A stretch of DNA of 64,000 nucleotides from Paenibacillus arenosi (GTDB lineage Bacteria; Bacillota; Bacilli; Paenibacillales; Paenibacillaceae), in NCBI RefSeq assembly GCF_014841135.1, contig NZ_JACYTN010000002.1, positions 496,001 through 560,000 of the forward strand, read 5' to 3'. The notes under the pieces were generated by a model. It saw nothing but the letters and a program-made list of their open reading frames with translations, was not told the origin of the DNA and made no database searches. Made by a program: the position numbers and the translations under genes. This document shows, piece after piece, positions 52,435 to 62,463 of this stretch (position 1 is its first letter; the number at the start of each line of letters is the position of its first letter).

Positions 52435-54699
52435 TTACATAGCACCGTGGAAAGTACGATTAATAACATCCATTTGCTGCTCACGAGTGAGTTTAATAAA
52501 GTTAACGGCATAGCCTGATACACGAATGGTTAGTTGTGGGTAGTTCTCTGGGTGCTCCATCGCATCCATAAGCTGTTCACGATCGAACACGTTCACGTTC
52601 AAATGATGTGCGCCACGTCCAAAGTATCCATCCATCATCGCAACCAAGTTAGCCTTACGACCATCCATATCTTTACCAAGCGCTTTCGGTACAATCGAGA
52701 ACGTATTCGAAATGCCATCCAAGCTATGTTCATACGGCAGTTTCGCAACCGAGTTAAGGGATGCTAGCGCACCTTTCTTATCACGGCCATGCATCGGGTT
52801 CGCACCAGGTGCGAACGGCTCTCCTGCCTTGCGTCCATCTGGCGTTGTTCCCGTTTTCTTGCCGTATACAACATTCGATGTGATTGTCAGCACCGATTGG
52901 GTTGGAAGTGCGTTACGATAAGCTTTGTGCTTGCGAATCATATTCATGAACGATTCAACCAATTCAATGGCGATGCCATCCACACGGTCATCATTATTGC
53001 CGTAGCATGGGTATTCGCCTTCTACTTCGAAGTCAACCGCGATGCCCTGTTCATTGCGAATTGGTTTTACTTTCGCATGTTTAATTGCACTTAAGGAATC
53101 GGCTGCAACCGATAATCCCGCAATACCGCATGCCATCGTGCGTAAAATTTCTCGGTCGTGCAATGCCATTTCAATCCGCTCATAAGCGTATTTATCGTGC
53201 ATGTAGTGAATGACGTTCAACGTATTCATATACAGTTTCGCCAACCACTCCATCATCTGTTTAAAACGTTTCATTACTTCATCGTAGTTCAAATACTCAC
53301 TCGTAATTGGTGGAAGCTCTGGACCAACTTGAATGCCTAATTTCTCATCTTTACCGCCGTTAATTGCATACAGCAAAGCTTTCGCTAAGTTGGCACGTGC
53401 ACCGAAGAACTGCATTTGCTTACCAATCCGCATCGCGGATACACAGCATGCAATACCGTAGTCATCACCGAAGAACGGACGCATTAAGTCATCGTTCTCA
53501 TATTGAATGGAGCTCGTTTCGATTGAAGCTTTTGCACAATATTTTTTGAACGCTTCAGGCAGCTGCTCTGACCAAAGTACCGTCAAGTTCGGCTCTGGCG
53601 CAGGCCCTAAGTTATATAGTGTATGCAAGAATCGGAAACTGTTTTTCGTTACGCGAGTTGTACCGTTCATCGCCATACCACCGATAGATTCCGTTACCCA
53701 TGTTGGGTCACCTGAGAACAATTCATTATAATCAGGAGTACGGAGGAACTTCACGATACGTAATTTCATAACGAAATGGTCAACGAGTTCTTGCGCTTCT
53801 TCTTCCGTCAGCGTACCTTCTTTCAAATCACGCTCAATGTAGATATCAAGGAACGAGGACACACGTCCAAGCGACATCGCTGCACCGTTCTGTTCTTTAA
53901 TCGCTGCTAAGTAAGCAAAGTAGAGCCATTGGAACGCCTCAGCAGCGTTCATTGCCGGCTTTGACATATCAAAGCCATGCATTTCAGCAAGCTGTTTCAG
54001 TTCGCCCAGTGCGCGAATCTGCTCCGAAATTTCCTCTCGATCGCGAATCGTATCTTGATCCAATGCATCCAATTCGAGATTGTCCAAATCCTGCTTTTTC
54101 TGCTTGATTAGGAAATCCACACCGTACAAAGCTGGGCGACGATAGTCACCGATAATACGGCCACGTCCATATGCATCAGGTAGACCTGTAATAACACCCG
54201 ATTTGCGTGCTAGACGCATATCAGAAGTGTAAGCATCGAATACGCCTTGGTTATGCGTTTTACGTATTGTTGTAAAGATATCAATGACTTCTTGTGGCAT
54301 TTCAAAGCCATAAGCTTTACAAGCATCAATCATCATCTTGATACCGCCAAATGGTTGAATAGCACGACGGAACGGAGCATCGGTTTGTACTCCAACAACT
54401 TTTTCCTTCTCTTTATCCAAATATCCAGGTTGATGCGATACGATAGAAGAAGGAGTGTTTACATCGACATCCCACACGCCACCGCGTTCCCGTTCTTCTT
54501 TGGATAATTTACTAACAATATCCCATAGTTGTTTCGTATTTTGCGTGGCACCTTGTAAAAAAGATTCATCCCCATGATAAGGTGCAATGTTCTGTTCGAT
54601 GAAATCATTTACGTTAACTTCTCTGCCCCATTTACCTGTTGTAAATCCACGCCAAGGTTGAACTGCTGCTGCTTTAAAATCTTTTTCAGCTACCGACAT
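52435..54699 (-). CDS. pflB: Pyruvate formate-lyase
   Basis: Converts pyruvate and CoA to acetyl-CoA and formate in anaerobic growth. 754 residues. Adjacent catalytic cysteines in [12 protein letters not shown]; glycyl radical site Gly729 in [13 protein letters not shown] near the C-terminus. Start at [14 protein letters not shown] behind GGAGGG. Rex-like and Fnr-type boxes precede the gene, and its activase follows. Confidence 0.98.
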   Translation of the reverse strand: MSVAEKDFKAAAVQPWRGFTTGKWGREVNVNDFIEQNIAPYHGDESFLQGATQNTKQLWDIVSKLSKEERERGGVWDVDVNTPSSIVSHQPGYLDKEKEKVVGVQTDAPFRRAIQPFGGIKMMIDACKAYGFEMPQEVIDIFTTIRKTHNQGVFDAYTSDMRLARKSGVITGLPDAYGRGRIIGDYRRPALYGVDFLIKQKKQDLDNLELDALDQDTIRDREEISEQIRALGELKQLAEMHGFDMSKPAMNAAEAFQWLYFAYLAAIKEQNGAAMSLGRVSSFLDIYIERDLKEGTLTEEEAQELVDHFVMKLRIVKFLRTPDYNELFSGDPTWVTESIGGMAMNGTTRVTKNSFRFLHTLYNLGPAPEPNLTVLWSEQLPEAFKKYCAKASIETSSIQYENDDLMRPFFGDDYGIACCVSAMRIGKQMQFFGARANLAKALLYAINGGKDEKLGIQVGPELPPITSEYLNYDEVMKRFKQMMEWLAKLYMNTLNVIHYMHDKYAYERIEMALHDREILRTMACGIAGLSVAADSLSAIKHAKVKPIRNEQGIAVDFEVEGEYPCYGNNDDRVDGIAIELVESFMNMIRKHKAYRNALPTQSVLTITSNVVYGKKTGTTPDGRKAGEPFAPGANPMHGRDKKGALASLNSVAKLPYEHSLDGISNTFSIVPKALGKDMDGRKANLVAMMDGYFGRGAHHLNVNVFDREQLMDAMEHPENYPQLTIRVSGYAVNFIKLTREQQMDVINRTFHGAM

Positions 54700-54772
54700 C
54701 TGAATCCCTCCAAATTTAGTAGGTTTTCTATTTACATCCTGCTTATGATGCAAGCGATTTGCTATGCCTTTA

Positions 54773-54790
54773 TTGTAATACTTTTCACAA
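54773..54790. promoter_or_regulatory. Rex-like box upstream of pflB
   Basis: TTGTAATACTTTTCACAA matches the Rex operator TTGTGAA-N4-TTCACAA in 12 of 14 defined positions; one half is perfect. Rex represses fermentative genes at low NADH. Confidence 0.6.
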
Positions 54791-54798
54791 AGTTATTA

Positions 54799-54814
54799 TG
54801 TGATTAATATCACA
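54799..54814. promoter_or_regulatory. Fnr box upstream of pflB
   Basis: TGTGATTAATATCACA: perfect TGTGA-N6-TCACA palindrome, the B. subtilis Fnr site, about 100 bases before the start. The fnr gene is 3 kb away. Confidence 0.8.
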
Positions 54815-54861
54815 ATATGATTTTTTTCTTCTTTTTTATCCACTATTAGCTGGTCGTCTCA

Positions 54862-54905
54862 TTGAAAAAGAAGAGACAGCAGAACTCGCTCATCCTGCTG
54901 TCTCT
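54862..54905 (-). terminator. Terminator of adhE
   Basis: AGAGACAGCAG (54872-54882) pairs perfectly with CTGCTGTCTCT (54895-54905), then TCTTTTTC on the minus strand. Confidence 0.9.
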
Positions 54906-54912
54906 GTATTAC

Positions 54913-57534
54913 TTAGAATCGGCCATAGAAAGCATTGCGGTACACATCCGCGAGCTCCGTCACTAGTGGAAGCTTCGGATTCGCAGTCGTACATTGGTCC
55001 TCAAACGCACGGTCAGCCAAATAGTCCACTTTCTCCTCAAATTGCTTCGCATCAAAGCCAATGGCTTGGAAACACTCCGGAATGCCCAACTTGCGATTCA
55101 ATTCACGAATGGCTTCGACTAAGCTGTTCACACCCTCTTCCGTTGTGCTCGCCGGCAAGCCAAGAATGCGCGCAATCTCTGCATAGCGCTTATCCGCTAC
55201 AAAGTGGTCGTATTTCGGGAACGACGCAAACTTCGTCGGCATTTTCGCATTGTAGCGGATGACATGAGGCATTAATATTGCATTTGTACGACCATGTGCT
55301 GTATGATACTCCGCTCCCCATTTATGAGCCAAGCTGTGGTTTATTCCTAAGAATGCATTGGCAAATGCCATACCTGCAATCGTAGATGCGTTATGCATTT
55401 TTTCACGTGCAAGCGGGCAAGCTTCATTTGCCGATTTCTCCAAATACTCAAATACAAGCTGAATCGCTTTTATCGCTAATCCGTCTGTATAATCATTCGC
55501 CATGACAGACACATAAGCTTCAATCGCATGTGTCAGTACGTCCATCCCAGTATCCGCAACTGCAACACGTGGAAGGGAGTAGACAAACTCTGGGTCGACA
55601 ATCGCTACGTCTGGTGTCAATTCATAATCAGCTAATGGATATTTGGTATTGCCGTGCTCCTTATCCGTAATAACAGCAAACGATGTTACTTCCGATCCCG
55701 TGCCCGACGTTGTCGGAATGGCTACAAACTTCGCCTTTTGACCAAGGCGCGGGTATTTGTAAGTACGTTTGCGGATATCAAGGAACTTCTGCTTCAAGTT
55801 GTTGAAGTCTGTATCTGGATATTCATAGAACAACCACATTGCCTTCGCAGCATCCATCGGCGATCCCCCGCCAAGTGCGATAATACAGTCTGGCTTGAAT
55901 TGCGCCATTAATTCCGTACCTTTTCGAACCGTAACCGTTGATGGATCCGGCTCGACATCAGAAAATACTTCGATAACAACTGGATTACGACGTTGACGTA
56001 AATAATGCTCTACCTTTTCGACATAGCCAAGCTTCACCATCATTTCATCCGTAACAATAAGCACACGGCTAATATCCTGCATTTTCGCTAGGTATTGGGT
56101 AGCTCCTTTTTCGAAATAAACTTTATTAGGTACTTTGAACCACTGCATATTCACTGTACGCTTCGCCACCCGTTTAATATTGATTAAGTTGACCGATGTA
56201 ACGTTGTTCGATGTTGAGTTGCGACCATAAGAACCGCAGCCGAGTGTCAATGATGGAATGTTTGTGTTGTACAAGTCACCAATCGCTCCATGTGTAGATG
56301 GAGAGTTGACCAATATACGTCCTGTTTGCAAACGATCGCCAAATTTTGCAATCACTTCATCATCATTGGAATGAATGACAGACGAGTGACCCATACCGCC
56401 GAATGCAACAACTTCAGCTGCACGATTGATACCTTCCTCAGCCGTCTTCACTTTATAGCAGGCTAATATCGGACTGAGCTTCTCAGCTGACAGCGGGAAT
56501 TTAGCTCCTACACCATCGATTTCTGCGATGAGAATTTTCGTATGTGCAGGTACATTTAATCCAGCAAGCTCTGCTATCTTCACAGCAGACTGACCCACGA
56601 TGGTTGGATTAACTGCACACGTTTCGCTTTTAATAGCCATCGCCTGAAGTTTAGCTGTCTCTTCTTTATTCGTGAAATAACAACCATACTTCTGAAGCAA
56701 CTGCTTCACTTCTTTATATACAGGCTCTTCGATAATGACTGCCTGTTCGGATGCACAAATCATGCCATTGTCAAATGTCTTTGATAGAATTAAATCCGTT
56801 ACAGCCTGTTCCAGATTGGCCGTCTTCTCAATAAAGCAAGGCACGTTACCTGGACCAACTCCAAGTGCTGGCTTACCTGCGCTGTACGCTGCGCGAACCA
56901 TGCCTGATCCACCTGTAGCGAGTATGAGTGCCACATCTGGATGGTTCATCAATGTATTTGTCGCTTCCATCGAAGGAAGCTCAATCCATTGTATACAATG
57001 CTCTGGTGCACCGTATTTCACAGCAGCTTCTGCTAGCGTTTTTGCCGCCTCTGCACTACATCTTTGAGCGGATGGATGGAAAGCAAAAATAATTGGGTTC
57101 CGGGTTTTGATGGAGATTAACGCTTTGAACATTGTCGTTGAAGTCGGGTTGGTTACGGGAGTTACCCCCATCACAATGCCAACGGGCTCTGCTATTTTCA
57201 CACAGCTTTCATATGCATTGTCTTCGATGACACCGACTGTCTTTGTATACTTGATGTGATTGTAGATATATTCAGTAGCAAAAATATTTTTCGTGATCTT
57301 GTCCTCATAGACACCACGGCCCGTTTCTTCTACAGCTAACTTTGCTAGCTCCATATGACGATCCAAACCCGCCAATGCCATTTGACGAACGACAAGATCC
57401 ACTTGCTCTTGATTCATATTCATAAATGCTGCCTGTGCTTGTTTAGCACGATCAATCAGTTGTTGAATATGCGCTTCCACATTTGGTGTTCCTTTTTTAT
57501 CTGCAATTTGTTTCACATCAGCTTTTGTTGACAT
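54913..57534 (-). CDS. adhE: Bifunctional acetaldehyde/alcohol dehydrogenase
   Basis: Reduces acetyl-CoA to ethanol in two NADH steps. 873 residues. N-terminal aldehyde dehydrogenase domain (1-440) with the catalytic Cys in DNGMICASEQAVI. C-terminal iron alcohol dehydrogenase domain (about 455-870) with GGGSPMDAAKAMW and the metal-binding HSLAHKWGAEYHTAHG. Ends with the usual DVYRNAFYGRF-type tail. Single-gene unit with perfect Rex and Fnr boxes upstream; works with PflB in mixed-acid fermentation. Confidence 0.98.
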   Translation of the reverse strand: MSTKADVKQIADKKGTPNVEAHIQQLIDRAKQAQAAFMNMNQEQVDLVVRQMALAGLDRHMELAKLAVEETGRGVYEDKITKNIFATEYIYNHIKYTKTVGVIEDNAYESCVKIAEPVGIVMGVTPVTNPTSTTMFKALISIKTRNPIIFAFHPSAQRCSAEAAKTLAEAAVKYGAPEHCIQWIELPSMEATNTLMNHPDVALILATGGSGMVRAAYSAGKPALGVGPGNVPCFIEKTANLEQAVTDLILSKTFDNGMICASEQAVIIEEPVYKEVKQLLQKYGCYFTNKEETAKLQAMAIKSETCAVNPTIVGQSAVKIAELAGLNVPAHTKILIAEIDGVGAKFPLSAEKLSPILACYKVKTAEEGINRAAEVVAFGGMGHSSVIHSNDDEVIAKFGDRLQTGRILVNSPSTHGAIGDLYNTNIPSLTLGCGSYGRNSTSNNVTSVNLINIKRVAKRTVNMQWFKVPNKVYFEKGATQYLAKMQDISRVLIVTDEMMVKLGYVEKVEHYLRQRRNPVVIEVFSDVEPDPSTVTVRKGTELMAQFKPDCIIALGGGSPMDAAKAMWLFYEYPDTDFNNLKQKFLDIRKRTYKYPRLGQKAKFVAIPTTSGTGSEVTSFAVITDKEHGNTKYPLADYELTPDVAIVDPEFVYSLPRVAVADTGMDVLTHAIEAYVSVMANDYTDGLAIKAIQLVFEYLEKSANEACPLAREKMHNASTIAGMAFANAFLGINHSLAHKWGAEYHTAHGRTNAILMPHVIRYNAKMPTKFASFPKYDHFVADKRYAEIARILGLPASTTEEGVNSLVEAIRELNRKLGIPECFQAIGFDAKQFEEKVDYLADRAFEDQCTTANPKLPLVTELADVYRNAFYGRF

Positions 57535-57624
57535 CGTTCTCCGCCTCCATATTTGGATTCATGCCTAAGCTCAAAACAGGCAAGGTAGATACTTTATCGA
57601 GCCAGGCCGGATACCTTATTTTGT

Positions 57625-57642
57625 TTGTGAATCATTTCACAA
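57625..57642. promoter_or_regulatory. Rex box upstream of adhE
   Basis: TTGTGAATCATTTCACAA: perfect match to TTGTGAA-N4-TTCACAA, 91 bases before the adhE start. Confidence 0.9.
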
Positions 57643-57673
57643 ATTTAGTGTACCTCATCTTTCTTTGTTTGGA

Positions 57674-57689
57674 TGTGACATTTATCACA
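57674..57689. promoter_or_regulatory. Fnr box upstream of adhE
   Basis: TGTGACATTTATCACA: perfect TGTGA-N6-TCACA. It lies 31 bases further from adhE than the Rex box, a position fit for activation. Confidence 0.85.
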
Positions 57690-57917
57690 CCAATAAAACC
57701 ATAAAAAATAGTATAATTTTACACAAGTTCTATTACACCTAGTCAACGCAGTTTGCAGCAAGAAATATCACAGAATGTACATATATCAGAACGACGCTAA
57801 AGTAAGATGTCAAACTAATGAAAATCGCATCATATTGTAAAAATATTTGAAATTTTAATTGTTAATTAAATTGACAATACTAACGGGAACGTCCAATATA
57901 GAAGTATCATAAGATAT

Positions 57918-57933
57918 AGTGAAAGATGTCACA
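57918..57933. promoter_or_regulatory. Fnr-type box upstream of fnr
   Basis: AGTGAAAGATGTCACA matches TGTGA-N6-TCACA in 9 of 10 defined positions, about 80 bases before the fnr start. Suggests autoregulation. The rest of the 480-base gap between adhE and fnr is AT-rich and holds no gene that I can support. Confidence 0.6.
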
Positions 57934-58011
57934 AAGTTAAGATTACTGTAATTTATTTTATATACCTCAACTCATTTACACATAGACATTATCAAGAACG
58001 GAGTGGACGAT

Positions 58012-58728
58012 ATGACAATGACAACCCCTTACGACGAGCATAGCAACATTATGTGTTTCTCAGAACAGAATAGAGAGCGATTAATGGAGATATCCAAAGA
58101 ACGGACCTATCCAGAGGGATCTCATTTGTTCTGGGAAGGAGACGCAGCCGATAAGTTGTATTTTCTAAAAAGTGGTCGCGTCAAAGTCACAAAGTCAACA
58201 GATGAAGGAAAAGAACTCATCCTTTATATGTATCATGCTGGGGATATTGTAGGTCAAGTCGATCCGTTTCATGCAAGTAAACACAGCTTTACAGCAGAAG
58301 TGCTCGAAGAATGTGAAGTTGCTGTTATTGAGCAGCGTGATTTAGAGCTTGTTATTTGCCAGCATTGCGACTTTTCACTTGATTTTATGAAATGGATGAG
58401 TGTTCACCATCGACTCACACAAACAAAAGTTAGAGACTTGATGCTGTATGGCAAGCCTGGGGCACTCTGCTCTACCCTAATCCGGTTATCCAATACGTAC
58501 GGGGAAGATTTAAAAGATGGCGGCATCCTCATTAATAAAAAAGTGACACATACTGATCTTTCAAATATGATCGGCGCTACTCGAGAAAGTGTGAATCGCA
58601 TGTTGAGTGATTTACGCAAAAAAAATGTACTTGAATATGATAACGGTATGATTATCATTCGTGAATTAGAACACTTGCAAGAAGTATGCCATTGTGAAAT
58701 GTGTCCAAAAGCGATTTGCCGTATTTAA
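58012..58728 (+). CDS. fnr: Fnr, oxygen-sensing Crp/Fnr-family regulator
   Basis: Activates anaerobic genes. 238 residues: N-terminal cyclic-nucleotide-binding-type beta barrel (about 15-130), dimer helix, and a C-terminal helix-turn-helix (THTDLSNMIGATRESVNRML). The C-terminus CHCEMCPKAIC holds four cysteines, as in B. subtilis Fnr, where C-terminal cysteines bind the 4Fe-4S cluster (E. coli Fnr uses N-terminal ones). ATG chosen 8 bases after ACGGAG; a GTG three codons earlier touches the site. Divergent from adhE, with its targets next door. Confidence 0.93.
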   Translation: MTMTTPYDEHSNIMCFSEQNRERLMEISKERTYPEGSHLFWEGDAADKLYFLKSGRVKVTKSTDEGKELILYMYHAGDIVGQVDPFHASKHSFTAEVLEECEVAVIEQRDLELVICQHCDFSLDFMKWMSVHHRLTQTKVRDLMLYGKPGALCSTLIRLSNTYGEDLKDGGILINKKVTHTDLSNMIGATRESVNRMLSDLRKKNVLEYDNGMIIIRELEHLQEVCHCEMCPKAICRI

Positions 58729-58746
58729 CAAAATAACCGAACAAAC

Positions 58747-58795
58747 TAAAAACCTCCAAGTTCCACGCAATTCGTGGATCTTGGAGGTTCTTCTA
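58747..58795. terminator. Bidirectional terminator between fnr and the lipoprotein gene
   Basis: AACCTCCAAG (58751-58760) pairs with CTTGGAGGTT (58780-58789), with an inner CCACG/CGTGG stem. T-rich exits on both strands. Confidence 0.9.
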
Positions 58796-58805
58796 TATCG
58801 TGTCA

Positions 58806-59561
58806 TTATGAGCTTGTCTTCGGCTTTAATTCTAATACGATATGGTCGTTCGCATTAATGGTCATATTTAAAATATCTTTATGCTGTACTTGTTCTCCAT
58901 TTACTTTTAGAGACAACTTGTACTTATCATCTAATTCGTGCTTGCCAAACTGGACGATGCGCTTCTTATCTTCAGACAATTTTACCAAATCAAATTCTGC
59001 AAAGACACCTGCTAATGTATCCGATTGCTTCCAAGGGATGAGATAAGAATTGGAAATTTCATTTAGTGTATCTCCACCATCAATCGTCAAGGTTACGCTC
59101 GGTTCAGTAGCACCACTCGTGCCGACATCCAACTTCTTCGCGTATACCGTTATCTTATCATTAAGGGATATGACCGAGTCGAACGACTGGCGAGCTGTAA
59201 TTTCCTTATCATTGAGCATAACGCTCCATCTCGTCTTGGAATCTAATCCAACATCTACGACAGAAGCGATTCCCGCTCCGTCTTCCTTCATCTTGACCTT
59301 ACCTGTACTCAACAATGCTTCTCTAAGTGTTAATTGTTCATGCCAGTCTATTTGAACGCGGTCCTTCACATTTGGTACATAGGTGCCGCCGTCTATAACA
59401 AGTTCCACTTGTGGTTTGCTTGCTTCACTTGCCTGAGCCTGTTGAGCAGTTTGTGATGCATATTCTGAAACCTTTGTTTCTGTCGAACAGCCCATTGCAA
59501 ATAGAGCTAAAAAGCAGCATACCCACCCTGTCATTCTCTTATGTCGTTGTGGTGTTCTCAT
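58806..59561 (-). CDS. Lipoprotein with two DUF4430-like repeats
   Basis: 251 residues with a lipobox (LFAMGC, about residue 25). Two similar halves can be aligned by eye: about 52-145 (VELVIDGGTYVPNV, TLREALLSTGKVKM, DKITVYAKK) and 155-250 (VTLTIDGGDTLNEI, DTLAGVFAEFDLVKL, DHIVLELKPK). The pattern with a WS/W-VMLNDKE or LSLKVNGE strand recalls the DUF4430/ubiquitin-like surface modules. Function unknown; single gene convergent with fnr. Confidence 0.7.
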   Translation of the reverse strand: MRTPQRHKRMTGWVCCFLALFAMGCSTETKVSEYASQTAQQAQASEASKPQVELVIDGGTYVPNVKDRVQIDWHEQLTLREALLSTGKVKMKEDGAGIASVVDVGLDSKTRWSVMLNDKEITARQSFDSVISLNDKITVYAKKLDVGTSGATEPSVTLTIDGGDTLNEISNSYLIPWKQSDTLAGVFAEFDLVKLSEDKKRIVQFGKHELDDKYKLSLKVNGEQVQHKDILNMTINANDHIVLELKPKTSS

Positions 59562-59735
59562 AGTATCCTCTCACTTTCCGGCTTACGAGTCACCAAGCCT
59601 GCCTCTTATTGACTATATTATGCACGAAATGTGGGACAAAAAAGTTTCAAACCCGTTACAATCCGCCGCGCTGCCCATTTTATAGTAAAATGACATCAAG
59701 CTAATGAATGTAAACATATATGCACGGATAAAGGT

Positions 59736-61673
59736 TTATCTTGCAATCCCCTGTAAAATAACTCGTAAATACGCCCTTCTTGATGCCAAAAAATACAAGC
59801 TTTGCATAACGATGAATATGAGTACAATTGTAAATCCATAGCTCATAGCATCTACGTTCATAATATTACTTAGCGTCTTCATCGCAAACATCGTATGCAG
59901 GCTCCCGATTATACACGGAAGGAAAAAAATAATACCGATCTGCACATTTACAACTCGCTTGATTTCCTGAATAGAGAGTCCAATTCGAATAAGCGATTGA
60001 TAATAGCTCTTATCCTCTTGTAAATCGTTAAACATTTTGAAATAAATAATACTGCCGCTGGCTACAAAGAACATCAAGCTAATAAAGATCCCAATAAAAA
60101 ATCCTAGCGACGATGTCTGCTGCACCTCATAGTTATCAGTGATTCGACTTGTCATGTAATAAGAATTCGGTGCATCTGCCAATCGCTCTAATTCTTTCAC
60201 TAACCAATAAGATTGTTCCCAATTGGTCCAATCCACCATTATCACCTTACTTATAAGCTTAGGAGATACCTGGTTATATAATTGCTCCCACTGAAGATCC
60301 GGTAGAGCTAACACGTCACCACTTGCATATCTACTAGGAATCAGTGTATCGTCTATTTTTTGATTAATTGTAAGGTTTAGTGACTGTTTCAATCCTTCTA
60401 ATTGGATTTCAATTGTTCCTGGATTAATTCTATTCCCGCCCTGAAACAGCTCGTTTACTCTTTGATCAAACCAATATACATCCTCATCAAGCGGTTCCAA
60501 TGTCTGTCTGCCTATTGTGGTAAGCAGTCTATTCAGGTCAGATTGACGAATAAGAGAAACGGCTCCTGTACGACCATAAATACTGTTCGATGTAGCTTCA
60601 ATTATTTCTAACTCTTCAACAGCAGTAATTTGATGTTGATACTGCTCTGCCACTGTTTTAACTTGATCAATTGTTAGCAAAAAAGGCTTGTCATGCACCT
60701 TCAACATGGAAAACGCAAACGAATGCGAGGCACGGCTATGCTGATGCATAGATCGATCCAAGGCATAGACAGAGGCCGAAGAAGTCAAGACGACTGCAAC
60801 GAGAATGGAGATGTTAAATAGTACGCGTGCATTCTCCTTTACGCGATGAGCTGCACGGGATATATTCAACAAATTTGTCCCATTGTAGTACCAGCTGCGA
60901 TTCAGCTTCAGCACTCGAACGATTAACACACTGAACTGTGTATATAAAAAGTAAGTACCCGCTATGGCAAGTACAAAAATAGGAAACATTCTCGATCCAA
61001 GATGCTCCACATGGGTATGCCACGCTAAGTAATAGCTGTATACAAGGCTGACAATAGACGATATGCCTAACAACCAAGAAAACCGCAGTTTCTGATCATT
61101 CCCTTTCTCAGAACGAATCAACTCTACGAGTTCCTTCTTGCCCACCTTGCGTAATGTCCACAATGTAATAAGTCCAAACAGTGCCATATACGCAACAGCT
61201 GTAAAAATCGCAGCATCAATAGGAAAATAAAATGGCAAAGGTGATTCGAGAATCATGTAGTAAGACATGCTCATTAAGAACAGCTTTAATAATATCGTAC
61301 CTGTTCCTATACCTACTGCTATGGAAGCTATCGCTATTAATAAGTTTTCATATACAAACATAAGCCGCAGCTGCCACTTAGACATCCCGAAAAGTGAGAA
61401 CAATCCCACTTCTTTTTGACGCGAGCTAATAAATCCCGATGACGAATAGAGTACAAAGAAAAACGATATCCCAAAAATGAGTATCGAACATGTGACGATG
61501 ATGCCTTGCCCAATTTCCCCAAGCTGGCTCTGTATTTGCACAAGCCCCGGATGATACATATACGAGATATACAAAAAAAATATCGTCACGGAAAACGTAC
61601 AACTCAAAAAATAGGCACTGTAGCGATGCCAGTTGGACGTAATATTACGTAAGGCGAGTGCTCGGAATGTCAT
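59736..61673 (-). CDS. BceB-type ABC transporter permease
   Basis: FtsX-like permease with ten predicted membrane helices, 645 residues, and a large extracytoplasmic domain between helices 7 and 8 (about residues 310-500). This domain marks BceAB peptide-antibiotic detoxification and sensing systems. N-terminal MTFRALALRNITSNWHRYSA and the FSLFGMSKWQL block are typical. Its start lies inside the end of the ATPase gene (29-base overlap) with GGGAGG upstream. Likely gives resistance to cell-wall-active peptides; ligand unknown. Confidence 0.9.
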   Translation of the reverse strand: MTFRALALRNITSNWHRYSAYFLSCTFSVTIFFLYISYMYHPGLVQIQSQLGEIGQGIIVTCSILIFGISFFFVLYSSSGFISSRQKEVGLFSLFGMSKWQLRLMFVYENLLIAIASIAVGIGTGTILLKLFLMSMSYYMILESPLPFYFPIDAAIFTAVAYMALFGLITLWTLRKVGKKELVELIRSEKGNDQKLRFSWLLGISSIVSLVYSYYLAWHTHVEHLGSRMFPIFVLAIAGTYFLYTQFSVLIVRVLKLNRSWYYNGTNLLNISRAAHRVKENARVLFNISILVAVVLTSSASVYALDRSMHQHSRASHSFAFSMLKVHDKPFLLTIDQVKTVAEQYQHQITAVEELEIIEATSNSIYGRTGAVSLIRQSDLNRLLTTIGRQTLEPLDEDVYWFDQRVNELFQGGNRINPGTIEIQLEGLKQSLNLTINQKIDDTLIPSRYASGDVLALPDLQWEQLYNQVSPKLISKVIMVDWTNWEQSYWLVKELERLADAPNSYYMTSRITDNYEVQQTSSLGFFIGIFISLMFFVASGSIIYFKMFNDLQEDKSYYQSLIRIGLSIQEIKRVVNVQIGIIFFLPCIIGSLHTMFAMKTLSNIMNVDAMSYGFTIVLIFIVMQSLYFLASRRAYLRVILQGIAR

Positions 61674-62427
61674 CGAAGTTACCTCCCAACAAGCTCAATG
61701 TATCAAGAATTTGTTGGAAGAAGGCTGGCCTGCTTGAACCACGTCTTATTTCTGTAAATAACTTTCCATCTTTAATAAACAAAATGCGCTTGCAATAGCT
61801 AGCTGTGAACGGATCATGGGTAACGACAAGCACGGTGGTTCCCAGCTCCGTATTTAACTGCTCTAAAGCATCCATGGCCGATTTAGCAGCTCTTGAATCC
61901 AAATTTCCTGTTAACTCGTCTGCAAGCAATAAGGACGGCTCATGAATAACAGCGCGGGCAATCGCCGTGCGCTGCTTTTGTCCACCAGATATTTCATACG
62001 TACGTTTATCCAATATATTTTCAATGCCAAGGCGTTCCGCTATAAACTGCACTCGACGCTCAATTTCACTACTTGAGACCTTGTCCAGCGCTAATGGGAG
62101 AATCATATTTTCTTTGATCGATAATGAATCGATAAGATTAAAATCCTGAAATACATATCCCAATTCACGACGACGAAACTTCGATAGATCCCTGTTGGAC
62201 ATTTTTAACGGATTATGGCCATTAATTGAAATTCGCCCGGCGGTCGGTTTGTCTATCGTTGCTAAAATGTTGAGCAGCGTCGTCTTGCCACTGCCTGACG
62301 GACCCATAATCCCAACGAATTCGCCTTGTTCAAGCTGCATATTCACATCATTTAGCGCGGTGTAGGTCATCTTTCCTCTGGAAGCATATATTTTCGTTAT
62401 TTGTTCGACCTTCAAAACTGTCGTCAT
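61645..62427 (-). CDS. BceA-type ABC transporter ATPase
   Basis: 260 residues, LolD/MacB-like ATPase. Walker A GPSGSGKTTL, Q-loop VFQDFNLIDSL, signature ISGGQKQRTAIARA, Walker B LLLADELTGNLD and His switch VVTHD. Partner of the following permease gene. Preceded by the kinase and regulator genes, the usual bceRS-bceAB order. Confidence 0.95.
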   Translation of the reverse strand: MTTVLKVEQITKIYASRGKMTYTALNDVNMQLEQGEFVGIMGPSGSGKTTLLNILATIDKPTAGRISINGHNPLKMSNRDLSKFRRRELGYVFQDFNLIDSLSIKENMILPLALDKVSSSEIERRVQFIAERLGIENILDKRTYEISGGQKQRTAIARAVIHEPSLLLADELTGNLDSRAAKSAMDALEQLNTELGTTVLVVTHDPFTASYCKRILFIKDGKLFTEIRRGSSRPAFFQQILDTLSLLGGNFDDIPSTRLT

Positions 62428-62463
62428 TGATTGGCTCCTTCTTTCACGTACATGTTCATTCCG

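Noticed and set aside
54966-55262. Plus-strand frame opposite the 3' end of adhE
   Set aside because: Ser/Pro/His-rich antisense frame without support.
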